A stretch of 64,000 bases of DNA from Oceanobacillus jeddahensis (GCF_000750635.1 NZ_CCDM010000003.1:1-64000); one strand, 5' to 3'. Shown: positions 1 to 9,567, numbered from the stretch's first letter. The notes: a model not told the origin generated them from the sequence alone. A program made the numbers and translations.

Positions 1-174
1 TTTTTCTGGGGTTGCGATTACTCACCCCACCATAACCCGTCGCAGCGGTCGTATTAACCTGACAACATTGAGACCTGCGATTACTCGGTCTATTAAAACC
101 GTTGCTGCGATTACTCGTCCCATCGTAAAGAGTTGTGCGTCGAAAAACTCCCACTGAGTGAAGTTTCGTTTTAT
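1..174 (+). repeat. Right part of a long-form dispersed intergenic repeat (cut by window edge)
   Basis: Holds several units of the form GCGATTACTC followed by a C-rich stretch, then the block GTAAAGAGTTGTGCGTC and a conserved end GAAGTTTCGTTTTAT. The same blocks recur in the same order at 1077-1272 and 30118-30386, so this is the 3' part of the same element. No coding capacity is seen. Its left end lies outside the window. Confidence 0.8.
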
Positions 175-251
175 AATCAAAGGGAAGGAAGCAGCAGAGA
201 TATGCTGAAATTTAAATGGAAGAGAATGGGAGCCATTCTAACCTGACACTT

Positions 252-300
252 TTACCTGGTCGATTCTTTATTACAAGATTAACCAGGTAAATAGCTTTTT
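252..300. terminator. Stem-loop with T-run, possible terminator
   Basis: TTACCTGGT (252-260) pairs with ACCAGGTAA (282-290) and is followed by a T-rich stretch ending CTTTTT. It could end transcription coming from the left of the window. The 21-nt loop is long for a classical terminator, so the call is moderate. Confidence 0.45.
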
Positions 301-392
301 CTTAGTTGTAATTAATAAAATATACAAATGATTTTATGGGAATTATTTTGTCAGTTGACCATTAATGATGGCAGGGTTTAAGCAATCCATCG

Positions 393-944
393 TTATTTTA
401 CTTCCTCAAACGGATTAAAGGAATCTTTTATATGTAATTCTTCTTTTAACTCTTCTTTTAGTTGTTCATAAGCATCGGGATCCATCCGTTGAAATGCTTC
501 AATAAACGCTAACATTTTATCAATATACTTTTGTTCTTCTTCACTAAACGCTTCGGGATTTCTGTCATATTCTAAAACAAGCGGATTCGGGAAAACCTCC
601 GAAGCATGTACATCATGTTCTTCAGCATATTGTTCTGCTTCCTCATATAGCTCATGTTCGTACATCCAGCTCGGGTCAGATTTATCGATGCTATTATTAT
701 CAGCCATTAATATGTCCATCATGGTGGTGCTAAAAAAATAAAATTGCACGAGTTGTTCGTATGTTTCATCCGATACTCCATCGATATTTGATTTATCGGG
801 TGCATTGTTTGCACATGAAGATAAAACAATGATGATCAATATAGCTGTGATAAAGATGGATGATAATTTCAGGTGTTTTGATTGTTGTTTATATTTTTTA
901 TTTAACTGTGTTGTAGTGCGCTTTCGGATAAATGTTACCTCCAA
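393..944 (-). CDS. Small predicted lipoprotein, function unknown, start uncertain
   Basis: The protein has a basic N-terminus, a hydrophobic stretch (about residues 29-43) and a lipobox LSSC, so it should be exported and lipid-anchored outside the membrane. The rest is acidic and hydrophilic with no motif I recognise. The start is odd. The frame opens with TTG at 944, but the strong ribosome site GGAGGT lies inside the frame, just after that TTG. No ATG, GTG or TTG sits at normal spacing behind it; only ATC or ATT codons do. Either an unusual start codon is used or the start has mutated. It is flanked on both sides by repeat copies. Confidence 0.6.
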   Translation of the reverse strand: MEVTFIRKRTTTQLNKKYKQQSKHLKLSSIFITAILIIIVLSSCANNAPDKSNIDGVSDETYEQLVQFYFFSTTMMDILMADNNSIDKSDPSWMYEHELYEEAEQYAEEHDVHASEVFPNPLVLEYDRNPEAFSEEEQKYIDKMLAFIEAFQRMDPDAYEQLKEELKEELHIKDSFNPFEEVK

Positions 945-1076
945 TAATCGGATTTACTGCTAATAATAGGTTACTGTAAACCAAATAAAAAGTAAACAGT
1001 TGCCTTACAGGATTCTTAGTTAGTTTTTTTACCGAAAATAAAGTGATAAAAATAGCCTGGAATCGATATTTATTCA

Positions 1077-1272
1077 TTTATCACGGAGAACCGCCTGTAA
1101 AACTCCCGCATCCAAATAAAGAGGGAAAATATATTTGTTTAGGCTGGAGATCAGGTGAGCTAACTCCCTAAATCACTTAGGCTAAGTTCGCGACATCCTG
1201 GGTTTTCGATTACTCACCCCATCGTAAAGAGCTGTTCGTCAAAAATTCCCACTACAATGAAGTTTCGTTTTA
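1077..1272 (+). repeat. Long-form copy of dispersed intergenic repeat
   Basis: Starts TTTATCACGGAGAACCGCC, includes GGAGATCAGGTGA, a GATTACTC unit and AAAGAGCTGTTCGTC, and ends AAGTTTCGTTTTA. It matches 30118-30386 block for block but is shorter in the middle. It lies between a divergent gene pair (lipoprotein on minus, serine hydrolase on plus). The non-coding stretch 945-1387 holds nothing else that I can identify. Confidence 0.8.
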
Positions 1273-1387
1273 AGGATGAAAACCATTGAAAATTATTAGA
1301 ATTTTTAATCAAGATCTGTCAGGCCATTCTTTTTAATGATATGATAAATACTGAATTGGCATATAAAAACAGAGGGAAGGTAACGAA

Positions 1388-3259
1388 ATGAAAAGAAGAA
1401 TCGGTGTTTTTCTCTATATACTTTTATTAGGCTTATGTTTTCCCGCATCCTTTTCAGCAGCGGAAAATACAACGCCATCAGGTATACCGATTGACGATTT
1501 AGAGGAGTTTGTAGATGATTATGCAGAAGAATACATAGGAGATACCGTAGCAGGGGCATCAATTATTGCGATTAAAGACAATCAAATTGTTCTATCTAAA
1601 GGGTATGGTTATGCTGATGTAGAAAATCAAATTCCAATGGATCCGGAAGCAACCGTTTTAGAATGGGGATCGATTACCAAATTATTCGTCTGGGTCTCCG
1701 CAATGCAGCTTGCCGAACAGGGAAAACTCGACCTAGAGGAGGATATACGAACTTATTTACCAGAGGGCTTTCTAACCAAATTAAATTATGATGACCCCAT
1801 TACTATCTTAAACTTAATGCATCATAATGCCGGCTTTGAAGATAATATTTTTGATTTATTATTCGATTCTCCAGAACATTTGGTTTCGTTGGAGGAAGTC
1901 TTGAAAACCGCAGAGCCGGAGCAGGTTTTTAAGCCTGGTGAAGTTGTTGCTTATTCGAATTATTCTACTTCTTTAGCAGCTTATATTATTGAAGAAATCA
2001 CCGGACAACCGTTTGATGAGTACGTGGAGGAACATATATTTGAAGAATTAGAAATGAACCATTCGACCATGCATTTGCCTATGGAAGATAATCAAGAAAT
2101 GGAGTTTCAAAAAGGAAAAGGATATTTTCCTGGAGAGAATGGTGGTTTTATAGAGTCACAGCCTTTTTATATTTCTATGTATCCAAGCGGAGGAATAAAT
2201 GGAACCGCTACCGATTTGGCAAAGTTTGCACAGGCTTTGATGCTTCCTGATTCAGAAAATACTTCTTTATTTCTAGAAAACGAGACACTTTCCGAGTTGC
2301 TTACAACAAGTTATGCACCAGAAGAAGGAGTCCCAGGACTCGCTCATGGCTTTTGGGAGTATGATGGCGAATATAGAGGACTAACTCATTCAGGGAATAC
2401 GGTCGCTTATTCCAGTAATATGCAAATTGTACCGGAAGATAATTTTGCCATTATCATTTTAACTAATCAAGCGGATGAAATTGACCTTTTATTCGGCTTG
2501 ACAGATAAATTAGTGGGGAGGGGAGGTCAAACGGTCCAAGAAAATCTTCCGCTCACTTCTGAGGTAGAAGGGTCTTATTTATCGGCACGCCGTACGTATA
2601 ACGGGTTTATGAATCTTTATGCATACCTTGCACCGTTACATGTTAAACCAATAAATAATAATGAAATCGAATTGAATTTAGCTGGTTTTAAAGCTACTTA
2701 TACACAAATAAGTCCTTACGTTTATAAGTTAAAAAGTGGAGATGACGTCTTTATACCAAGCAATGTGATGTATTTTCATGAGAATGACGGGGAAATAATG
2801 CAAATTTCAACAACATATGCTGACTATTTGCCAATGGATAAAAGTAAACCTTTTCTGTATATTAGCTTAGGGGTGTTTATCTGGTGCGTAGTTTATTTCC
2901 TAATTAATCCATTTATTCTATTCGTGCAGGCAATTTTGCAAAAGAGAAGAAAGAAAAAAATATTGATGGTTACCAAATGGAACTGGATATTAACGCTTTC
3001 AGGCACAGCCTTAGCAGTGAATATAGTGGTGTTAATTATACGTATGTTGAATAAACCAATGCGGATGTATTCCGAGTTGTTTCCACATTTTATAGGAAAC
3101 TATGTTTTTTCTGTAACCAGTTTTATTTCTGTTGTTGTAATAATCGTACTCTGGAGAAAAAACCAGCTATCTAAGGTGCGGAAAATTGGATACTTATTGA
3201 CTTGCGTCAGCAGTATATTATTTATTGCTTGTTTGATTATTTGGCAGATGTATTCATAA
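1388..3259 (+). CDS. Serine hydrolase, class C beta-lactamase/PBP-like, membrane anchored
   Basis: This is an exported enzyme of the beta-lactamase superfamily (Beta-lactamase Pfam fold), probably acting on peptidoglycan-type or other D-amino-acid substrates outside the cell. A signal peptide covers residues 1-24. The nucleophile motif SITK (S95-K98) is followed by the YSN motif near residue 185 and a C-terminal HSG triad near residue 335. After the roughly 350-residue catalytic domain comes a beta-rich stretch and then four predicted membrane helices (about 495 to the end), a layout seen in Bacillus penicillin-binding-like proteins. The ATG at 1388 has a good site (GGGAAGG) nine bases upstream. 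The gene stands alone between repeat copies. Substrate cannot be told from sequence. Confidence 0.85.
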   Translation: MKRRIGVFLYILLLGLCFPASFSAAENTTPSGIPIDDLEEFVDDYAEEYIGDTVAGASIIAIKDNQIVLSKGYGYADVENQIPMDPEATVLEWGSITKLFVWVSAMQLAEQGKLDLEEDIRTYLPEGFLTKLNYDDPITILNLMHHNAGFEDNIFDLLFDSPEHLVSLEEVLKTAEPEQVFKPGEVVAYSNYSTSLAAYIIEEITGQPFDEYVEEHIFEELEMNHSTMHLPMEDNQEMEFQKGKGYFPGENGGFIESQPFYISMYPSGGINGTATDLAKFAQALMLPDSENTSLFLENETLSELLTTSYAPEEGVPGLAHGFWEYDGEYRGLTHSGNTVAYSSNMQIVPEDNFAIIILTNQADEIDLLFGLTDKLVGRGGQTVQENLPLTSEVEGSYLSARRTYNGFMNLYAYLAPLHVKPINNNEIELNLAGFKATYTQISPYVYKLKSGDDVFIPSNVMYFHENDGEIMQISTTYADYLPMDKSKPFLYISLGVFIWCVVYFLINPFILFVQAILQKRRKKKILMVTKWNWILTLSGTALAVNIVVLIIRMLNKPMRMYSELFPHFIGNYVFSVTSFISVVVIIVLWRKNQLSKVRKIGYLLTCVSSILFIACLIIWQMYS

Positions 3260-3302
3260 GCTAACAGGTTTAAATTGCTGGAATTAAGGAAGAAAGCTCC
3301 AT

Positions 3303-3355
3303 TTTATCACGGAGGACCGCCCGTAAAATTTCCACTAAATAAAGTTTCGTTTTAT
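3303..3355 (+). repeat. Short-form (53 bp) copy of dispersed intergenic repeat
   Basis: Begins TTTATCACGGAGGACCGCCC and ends AAAGTTTCGTTTTAT. It joins the left and right ends of the long form directly and lacks the middle. The same 53-bp size is found in the inverted copy at 5078-5130. Confidence 0.75.
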
Positions 3356-3526
3356 GGATCGATTTTTTTATTTTAATTTGTAAACGAGATTTTTAGCTGT
3401 CCTAATCTAGTTCAGCTTTTGCATAGAAATAGTTGCAATTTATCTAAAGGAGAACTATCTTAAAAATAAGAGACAAGTTAGGAAATTGATAAATTGAAAA
3501 TATAGTAATAAGAGGGATGTGTTTTC

Positions 3527-5050
3527 TTGGTTTTTCAAGTGAAAATTAGTATTAAAGATATTGAACGACCTATCTGGCGGACATTAATCGTATCAGAAGA
3601 GACAACTTTTGAAGACCTTCACATTTATTTACAGATTGCATTTACGTGGCCTGATACGGCTTCACATCTTTTTTTACAAGGGGATGTTCGAATTGGTTCG
3701 GAAATAGAGGATTTGTTTGAAGGTAAAGAAACTTTGGATGAAGAGGAAGTAACTTTAGCTGAGTTTTTGAAAAATATTGGGGACCGGATGACTTATATAA
3801 ATGGTGAAGATGATAGTTGGTGGCATCACGAAATTATATTAGAACAAAAGGCAGAATTACCAATGGATTTACCTTTACCATTTTGTTTCTCCGCAGAAGG
3901 CAATTCACTTAAAGATAAGGAATTTGATATGGAGTATAATTTAGAATCGATGACAAATGAGGAACTTGTCGAATATATCAATGAACAGTTCAGTGAATTT
4001 TATGATGATTCGTTTTTCGATGCTTCAGAAGAAACAGAGCCAGACGAAGAAGAATGGAATGAATTATTTGATGCAGCTGACCAGGTGAAAAATAAAAAAC
4101 CATGGCTGGAACTATATGATGATCAGTTAATTGCTATCTGGTCAAATGAGTTACATGATTATGCTTATTGCTCCATTATGGGAAATGCGGGAGAAAGCTA
4201 CGGTGTTACGTGTTTTCTTGGCTCCAGAGGTTTATTATCGTTTTTCGATATTATGGATGCTGATCCGTATGAAGATAACCCTGCATTACTTTTTAACCAA
4301 TACTCTGTCACAGTCGATTTTAATAATCGAGAAGATTTGGATGAAGAAGAATATGATTTAATTAAAAATCTAGGTAGAAAATATCGTGGGAAATATCAAT
4401 GGCCATCTTTTGTCAGTATGGTTCCAGATCAATTGCCATGGACGATTAATCAAGAGGAGTGTCTTATTTTAACAGGTATTCTATTAAAATTAGATGCATT
4501 TCTTTCTAATACGGAAAATTTGTCTGAAAAGGTTCCGAGCTTTGGGGGAAACATGCTTGCCATTAATGAAAATGAAGAGTTGATATTGTTATCAATAGAG
4601 GAATTGATTGATGAAGCCTTGCAAGAACCTGTTTTAGAGCTGGATATATCTGAAATAGAGTGGAAACGAATGAGGAAAAAAGTACAGCCTGTGAATGGAA
4701 AGGAAGTAGAACTGGCATTGATTCAAATGGGTGAGCCAGTACAGAATACCCCAGACTCAAGGCCTTTTCTACCTTATATTCTTATCCTTGTTGAACGTGA
4801 AACGGGAGCAGTCCTGCATTATGATTTAGCGGAATCAGTTTATTATGCAGAAGGTGTTCAGCAGGCAATCTATCAACTTTTTGATAAACTAGAAGTCTTG
4901 CCGAAAACAATTTATATGATCGATGATTTCTTTGCAGTAAATGCAGAACCTCTTTTCGATAAAATATCGATTCCTTTAGTGAAAACAGACGAATTAGAGG
5001 GTGTGGAACAATTTGTCGAGATGATGATGTCGGAGGATGGTCCGTTCTAG
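3527..5050 (+). CDS. pRiA4b ORF3-like domain protein with C-terminal DUF6930/DUF7309-like regions
   Basis: The N-terminal 110 or so residues match the plasmid pRiA4b ORF-3 family: VKISI, then PIWR, then a HLF motif and a run of acidic residues. This domain is found in many bacterial proteins of unknown function, sometimes near transposons. The remaining 350 residues include a segment near 190-260 (AIWSNELHDYAYCSIMG) and a C-terminal alpha/beta segment, which resemble the DUF7309 and DUF6930 families; these two names come from memory and are less certain. Protein is cytosolic and acidic. Start is TTG at 3527 with AGAGGG upstream. The role is unknown. It is followed by a repeat copy and a strong terminator. 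Confidence 0.75.
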   Translation: MVFQVKISIKDIERPIWRTLIVSEETTFEDLHIYLQIAFTWPDTASHLFLQGDVRIGSEIEDLFEGKETLDEEEVTLAEFLKNIGDRMTYINGEDDSWWHHEIILEQKAELPMDLPLPFCFSAEGNSLKDKEFDMEYNLESMTNEELVEYINEQFSEFYDDSFFDASEETEPDEEEWNELFDAADQVKNKKPWLELYDDQLIAIWSNELHDYAYCSIMGNAGESYGVTCFLGSRGLLSFFDIMDADPYEDNPALLFNQYSVTVDFNNREDLDEEEYDLIKNLGRKYRGKYQWPSFVSMVPDQLPWTINQEECLILTGILLKLDAFLSNTENLSEKVPSFGGNMLAINENEELILLSIEELIDEALQEPVLELDISEIEWKRMRKKVQPVNGKEVELALIQMGEPVQNTPDSRPFLPYILILVERETGAVLHYDLAESVYYAEGVQQAIYQLFDKLEVLPKTIYMIDDFFAVNAEPLFDKISIPLVKTDELEGVEQFVEMMMSEDGPF

Positions 5051-5077
5051 GAAGCAAGATCTAACAATCATTATTTC

Positions 5078-5130
5078 ATAAAACGAAACTTCATTCAGTG
5101 GGAGTTTTACGGACGGTTCTCCATGATAAA
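5078..5130 (-). repeat. Short-form (53 bp) copy of dispersed repeat, inverted
   Basis: On the minus strand it reads TTTATCATGGAGAACCGTCC to AAGTTTCGTTTTAT, the same 53-bp short form as 3303-3355 but in opposite orientation. It sits between the end of the upstream gene and its terminator. Confidence 0.75.
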
Positions 5131-5134
5131 TGAG

Positions 5135-5189
5135 AAAACATCCATTTCTTTGATATAGCCCATGCCTAACAAAGAAATGGATGTTTTTT
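5135..5189 (+). terminator. Rho-independent terminator
   Basis: CATCCATTTCTTTG (5139-5152) and CAAAGAAATGGATG (5170-5183) form a perfect 14-bp stem followed by T6. It ends transcription of the pRiA4b-like gene. Confidence 0.85.
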
Positions 5190-5444
5190 ACATGTTCACA
5201 GAGTATAGTTTTTCTGAAAGCATTCAACCCAGGGATGTAGAGAAAGAAGTCTAAAAGATAAGAAAAACGGATTTGTTTACGGTGAAAACGGGTAAAGGGA
5301 TATAATTAAATGGGAAATGAGTGTAAGCAATACTGGAATATATTTGCATTTAAATATATAGAATAATTTATAAGATATATGAAATAAGAGGCTGTTATTT
5401 TGTACGATTCTTCTTTGGATTAAAAAGAATAGAGGGCTAAGTAT

Positions 5445-5795
5445 ATGAACAGGTCTATAGAAATAACCTTAACAATTATTGGTGGATTAGCCTATGTGTT
5501 TTTAGTTGGGATGTACATGGAAGCAATAGATAAAGCATATGCAGAATCGAATAGTATGGGCGGATTATTAGAGGGATTTACCATCGGCTTTGGAATAATG
5601 GGGGCAGCGGTCATTATTAGTATTCTCGCTGCTATATGGTTTAAGGGAGATAAAAAACCCCTAGCTGCCAGTTTCCTTCTAATCATTTTTGCAGTAGCTA
5701 CTTTATTTATTACACATGGCGGGACTTTTGTTGGGGCTTTCTTTTATCTCATTGCGGGTATATTAGGAGTTGGGCGTAAATCAAAAAACAGTTAG
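5445..5795 (+). CDS. Small integral membrane protein, DUF4064-like
   Basis: The 116-residue protein has three to four hydrophobic segments (about 8-26, 42-65, 72-88, 92-108) separated by short loops. The first loop carries AIDKAYAES and a Gly-rich stretch. Size, topology and the GGTFVGAFFYLIAGILG ending fit the DUF4064 family of Bacilli membrane proteins, whose role is unknown. ATG at 5445 follows GAGGG. The gene is monocistronic and ends at a bidirectional terminator shared with the convergent transporter gene. Confidence 0.7.
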   Translation: MNRSIEITLTIIGGLAYVFLVGMYMEAIDKAYAESNSMGGLLEGFTIGFGIMGAAVIISILAAIWFKGDKKPLAASFLLIIFAVATLFITHGGTFVGAFFYLIAGILGVGRKSKNS

Positions 5796-5828
5796 TAATT
5801 TCAATGAAGCCCATGGGATAATTCATTA

Positions 5829-5867
5829 AAAAAGCTAGCTGAAATCTTTCAGCTAGCTTTTTTATAT
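5829..5867. terminator. Bidirectional terminator between convergent genes
   Basis: AAGCTAGCTGAAA and TTTCAGCTAGCTT form a long perfect stem flanked by A-run on one side and T-run on the other, so it can work on both strands. Confidence 0.85.
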
Positions 5868-5879
5868 ATTTCTTTTAAA

Positions 5880-6845
5880 TTAATTTACTTTTTTTAAATT
5901 TGTATTTGCCTTCATCTTTTCGATAGGTTTATTAGCCCAGATCGTTGCAATGATTGGACCTGAAATATTATGCCAGATTGCGCCCCAAACACTTGGAAGG
6001 GCAGCAAACGGGCTAAAGTGAGTTGTTGCCAAAGAAACACCGAGACCAGAGTTTTGCATTCCTACTTCTATTGAAATAGCTCTCCGGTCATTTTCGTCAA
6101 GTCCCAGCAGGCGGGCTGCTAAATAGCCGAAAAATAAACCGAAACCATTATGCAAGAATACCGCTGCAAATACAAGGACCCCAGCAGAAGCGACATTGGG
6201 AGCGTTTGCTGCTGTCACTGCAGTTACGATGATTAAAATAGCTGTTACAGAAATTAATGGAACAACGGCAATACTTTTATCCACAACGACAGGAAAAAAT
6301 CGTTGTACGAGGAAACCAAGAATAATCGGTATAATAATGACTTGGATAATGGATAGAAACATTGCCACCGGATTAACTGGTAACCATTGACCTGCTAATA
6401 AATAAAGCAAGAGTGGCGTCATAATTGGAGCTAGCATCGTTGAAAAAGAAGTCATCGCAACGGACAGTGCAACATTTCCTCTTGCTAAATAAACCATGAC
6501 ATTTGATGCGGTGCCACCCGGAACTGATCCTAATAAAACTAGACCAGCCGCAAGTTCTGGAGGTAGTCTTAGTAAATAAGCAATACCGAAAGCAGCGAGT
6601 GGCATAATCATATATTGAGCGGCGATCCCGATAATAACTGGTAAAGGTTTTGCTACTACTAATTTAAAATCAATAGGCTTTAATGTCAGCCCCATACCAA
6701 ACATAACAATTCCCAGTAAAAGAGTAATATAGCTTTCAAAAACAAGGAAAGTAGAAGGGAAGATAAACGAAATAACAGCTGCAAGAATGACAAGAACAGC
6801 AAAATACTTACCAGCAAGAGCGCTTATCTTCTCAAGTGTTTTCAT
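5880..6845 (-). CDS. BASS family sodium-dependent transporter (bile acid:Na+ symporter family)
   Basis: A polytopic membrane protein of 321 residues with about nine or ten helices. The family signatures GSVPGGTASNVM (about 106-117) and EVGMQNSGLGVS (about 260) are both present; in the family they line the sodium sites. BASS members in Bacilli move organic anions such as keto acids or pantothenate rather than bile acids. Its ATG overlaps the stop of the upstream oxidase by four bases (6842-6845), so the two are translated together. This suggests the transporter carries the substrate or product of that oxidase, perhaps a 2-hydroxy acid, but the sequence does not fix the substrate. Confidence 0.85.
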   Translation of the reverse strand: MKTLEKISALAGKYFAVLVILAAVISFIFPSTFLVFESYITLLLGIVMFGMGLTLKPIDFKLVVAKPLPVIIGIAAQYMIMPLAAFGIAYLLRLPPELAAGLVLLGSVPGGTASNVMVYLARGNVALSVAMTSFSTMLAPIMTPLLLYLLAGQWLPVNPVAMFLSIIQVIIIPIILGFLVQRFFPVVVDKSIAVVPLISVTAILIIVTAVTAANAPNVASAGVLVFAAVFLHNGFGLFFGYLAARLLGLDENDRRAISIEVGMQNSGLGVSLATTHFSPFAALPSVWGAIWHNISGPIIATIWANKPIEKMKANTNLKKVN

Positions 6846-8227
6846 AGGTTGCCTCCATTATCAATATCTACGATTTTATCAGGATTTAGGATGTTATTTG
6901 GATCTAAAGCTTTTTTAATGTTTGTCATAACATCAAGAGCCGCACCGTGTTCTTCGCGCTGGTAAGGTTTTTTTCCGACTCCTACACCGTGTTCCCCTGT
7001 ACAAGTTCCGCCACGTTCTAATGCGTAGCGTACTACTTTTTCATTAAATTGTTTTGCTTTTTTTACTTCTTCTTCGTTCTCCATATCGATCATAATCAAT
7101 GAATGAAAGTTTCCATCACCAACATGTCCTAAAATGCCTCCAGGAATATGCAGCTTTTCTAATTCTTCACCAGCATAGGTTACAGAATTCGCTAATTCTG
7201 AAATAGGAACAGCAACATCTGTCAGCATCATTTTTTTACCTACATAGTCATGGATATAAGCGTACGCTAAATTGTGCCGGGCATCCCATAAATGGTTGCG
7301 GGCAGCATTATCTGTTTCCGAATTGAAATAATCACAGCCGTGATCCTGCATAATTTCCTTAGAAAATGCAAGATCCTCTTGTAAACCAGATGCATTTCCA
7401 TGAAATTCTAAGAAAAGGGTTGGCTTGATAGGATAGTCTGATTCACTGAATTTATTAATTTGCTTCACAGAGGCTTCGTCAACAAATTCGACTCGGGCAA
7501 TTGGAATTCCGGCATGTAAAATAGAAGTGACAGCTTCAATGGCGTTAGTCAGGGTGGTGAAGGTTGCCCGAGCTGCAACAATATGTTCTGGTATGCCATA
7601 AACTTGAAGTGTCAACTCGGTAAAACAGCCGAGCGTGCCTTCCGAACCAATGAAAAGACCGTTTAAATGATAGCCAGAAGAGGATTTTGCAGCCAGATTT
7701 CCTGTATGAATAACATTACCATCCGCAAGCACAACTTCCATATCACGAACCAGGTCACGCATAACGCCATATTTCACAGTTGTAGTACCACTTGCATTTG
7801 TTGCCGCCATTCCACCAAGTGTTGCATTTGCACCAGGATCTACGGTGAAAAAAAGGCCATATTTCTTTAATTCTTTATTCAGCTGTTCTCTTGTCACTCC
7901 CGGCTGGACTTTTACGAGTAAATCGCTTTCTTTTATTTCAAGAATTTGATTCATTAATGAAAAATCAATCGTAATCCCATTTTGATAGGGGATAACGTGC
8001 CCTTCTAAACTGGTGCCGACACCAAAGGGAGTTACTGGTGTTTGGAATTTCTGGGCAACTTCCATAATATACGAAACATCCTCTGTTGATTTTGGAAATA
8101 CAACAATATCAGGCAGGCTTGTTTGATGATAAGTTTCATCTTTACTATGTAGCTCTTTCACTGTGTCGTTCGTGGATATTTGATCATTTGATAGTTTTGT
8201 ACTTAATGCTTGTATAACTTGTTTCAT
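6842..8227 (-). CDS. FAD-linked oxidase, glycolate oxidase subunit GlcD / D-lactate dehydrogenase type
   Basis: A 461-residue member of the FAD_binding_4 plus FAD-oxidase C family. The N-terminal half carries the FAD-binding segments PFGVGTSLEGH, VDPGANATLGGM and GSEGTLG. The C-terminal half has the family motif GEHGVGVGKK near the end. Members oxidise 2-hydroxy acids (glycolate, D-lactate, 2-hydroxyglutarate) and pass electrons to the respiratory chain. No GlcF-type iron-sulfur partner is nearby, so a single-subunit D-lactate dehydrogenase-like role is as likely as glycolate oxidase. The start ATG follows GGAGGGG. It forms a two-gene operon with the BASS transporter. Confidence 0.85.
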   Translation of the reverse strand: MKQVIQALSTKLSNDQISTNDTVKELHSKDETYHQTSLPDIVVFPKSTEDVSYIMEVAQKFQTPVTPFGVGTSLEGHVIPYQNGITIDFSLMNQILEIKESDLLVKVQPGVTREQLNKELKKYGLFFTVDPGANATLGGMAATNASGTTTVKYGVMRDLVRDMEVVLADGNVIHTGNLAAKSSSGYHLNGLFIGSEGTLGCFTELTLQVYGIPEHIVAARATFTTLTNAIEAVTSILHAGIPIARVEFVDEASVKQINKFSESDYPIKPTLFLEFHGNASGLQEDLAFSKEIMQDHGCDYFNSETDNAARNHLWDARHNLAYAYIHDYVGKKMMLTDVAVPISELANSVTYAGEELEKLHIPGGILGHVGDGNFHSLIMIDMENEEEVKKAKQFNEKVVRYALERGGTCTGEHGVGVGKKPYQREEHGAALDVMTNIKKALDPNNILNPDKIVDIDNGGNL

Positions 8228-8490
8228 TTTTTATTTCCCCTCCAGTAGTTAAAATGGAAATATACTTTTGAGAATATACGAATATCTATGACAATTTAGA
8301 TAATATAACCATTATAAATTCTTTTCAGATTAATTCAATGCTTAAAAAAGAATTTTGAAGTAGGTAGTGAGCTTATTTTCATGAAAAATTATTAAAAAAG
8401 CCTTGGGGCATATAGATTTGCCTTATAAAGAGGGAGGTGTGATGTGAGCGTTTGGAATTGTTAGAGATTAATTATTCTTTTATTATAGGT

Positions 8491-9392
8491 TCAACTTTCG
8501 CACCTTAAAAAGTAAGTTCATTTCCATAGAAACAGGAGTTGATCGTTCCTCCCTTACATCAGTTGACGAAGGTGAGAAGGTAAAGTGTAAAATACCGCTG
8601 CGGCGGACCGTTTTGCTTTCCGACGTACAACGGTTTTGATGGGGCGAGTAATCGCAGCCCCAACCCCAGGACGTTGCGACTTTAGTCTGCCTAGGGGCAC
8701 GCTCTTCAGCTAACTTTTGCCAAGAAGAGCGCTTGGCAAAAGTGGATCTTCAGATGGTGCTGATCCCTTGTCCAGCTACAAGCGTCAAAAACTAGACAAC
8801 TTCCCGACAGCGCCCTACGATAAAGAAGACTTACTGATTGGCAAACCGACAGGCGCAGACAGAAGTAAAGTCGCACTTATGCCCCGCGGGTGAAAGTCAT
8901 CATCCGTTCGTAAACTCACGGTGATTCCTTTATCTCAGTTGCTTCGGTCCAGTTGTTACGTTTTTAAACGACGCTTTCCGCTTTCCTCACAGGAGTCAAA
9001 ACGGTCCGCCTCCGCTAGTAAGGTGTTCTATACGTGGAACAACTGAACAAAAAAAGCCAGATCAGACAGATTATATTTTTCATGGTGCTTGGTAAAAATG
9101 TTCGACAATGATTACTTTTTGTGCATGAAAGCTATTCCTGAAGTTAACTATCCATGCTGTCATGATTAATTGTTCAGGCGAAAGCTGCTATTTCGTCAAG
9201 CTTATCAAAATGTTATTTCTTTCATTCGCTGTAGAATCCTATCAGAGCGGAGTGGTTGGCCGGAGCGGAGCTATACACAATAACCAATTCCAAAATGGAC
9301 GGATCTGTAACCAAAAGCAAGCATGATGCTGGAGAACATGTTCATACTGAGATAGCAAGATATATATGCTTATTCTTAGGTGCGAAAGTTGA
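8491..9392. repeat. About 900-bp non-coding block bounded by 15-bp inverted repeats
   Basis: TCAACTTTCGCACCT (8491-8505) is repeated in perfect inverse form at 9378-9392. Inside lies a second inverted pair, GGCGGACCGTTTTG (8602-8615) and its complement (8997-9010). There is no open frame of note. The block makes up most of the 1.4-kb gap between the GlcD and opuCD genes (8228-9620). The layout suggests a decayed or non-autonomous mobile element, or stacked intergenic repeats. I see no transposase remnant. Confidence 0.55.
8624..8678 (-). repeat. Fragment of the dispersed repeat, inverted
   Basis: On the minus strand it reads CCTGGGGTTGGGGCTGCGAT, then TACTCGCCCCATC and an AAACCGTTG tail. This is the same middle block as in the long copies at 1-174 and 30118-30386. 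It lies inside the larger 900-bp repeat-rich block. Confidence 0.6.
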
Positions 9393-9520
9393 GTTATAGG
9401 GAATAGTAGAAGATATCGTTATTTATAAATTTCTTATAATCTATTATCGCTGTTTTAAGAGTAGAATAGGCGGGTGTAGTTTTAAAGAACCGCCTAGTAT
9501 ACTGCTCTATTGCACATGAA

Positions 9521-9567
9521 AAATCCCGGTTTGTTATAAAATACAAGATAACAAAACCGGGATTTTC
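9521..9567 (-). terminator. Terminator of the opuC operon
   Basis: AAATCCCGGTTT and AAACCGGGATTT form a strong stem with A/T tails, about 55 bases past the stop of opuCD on the minus strand. Confidence 0.8.
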
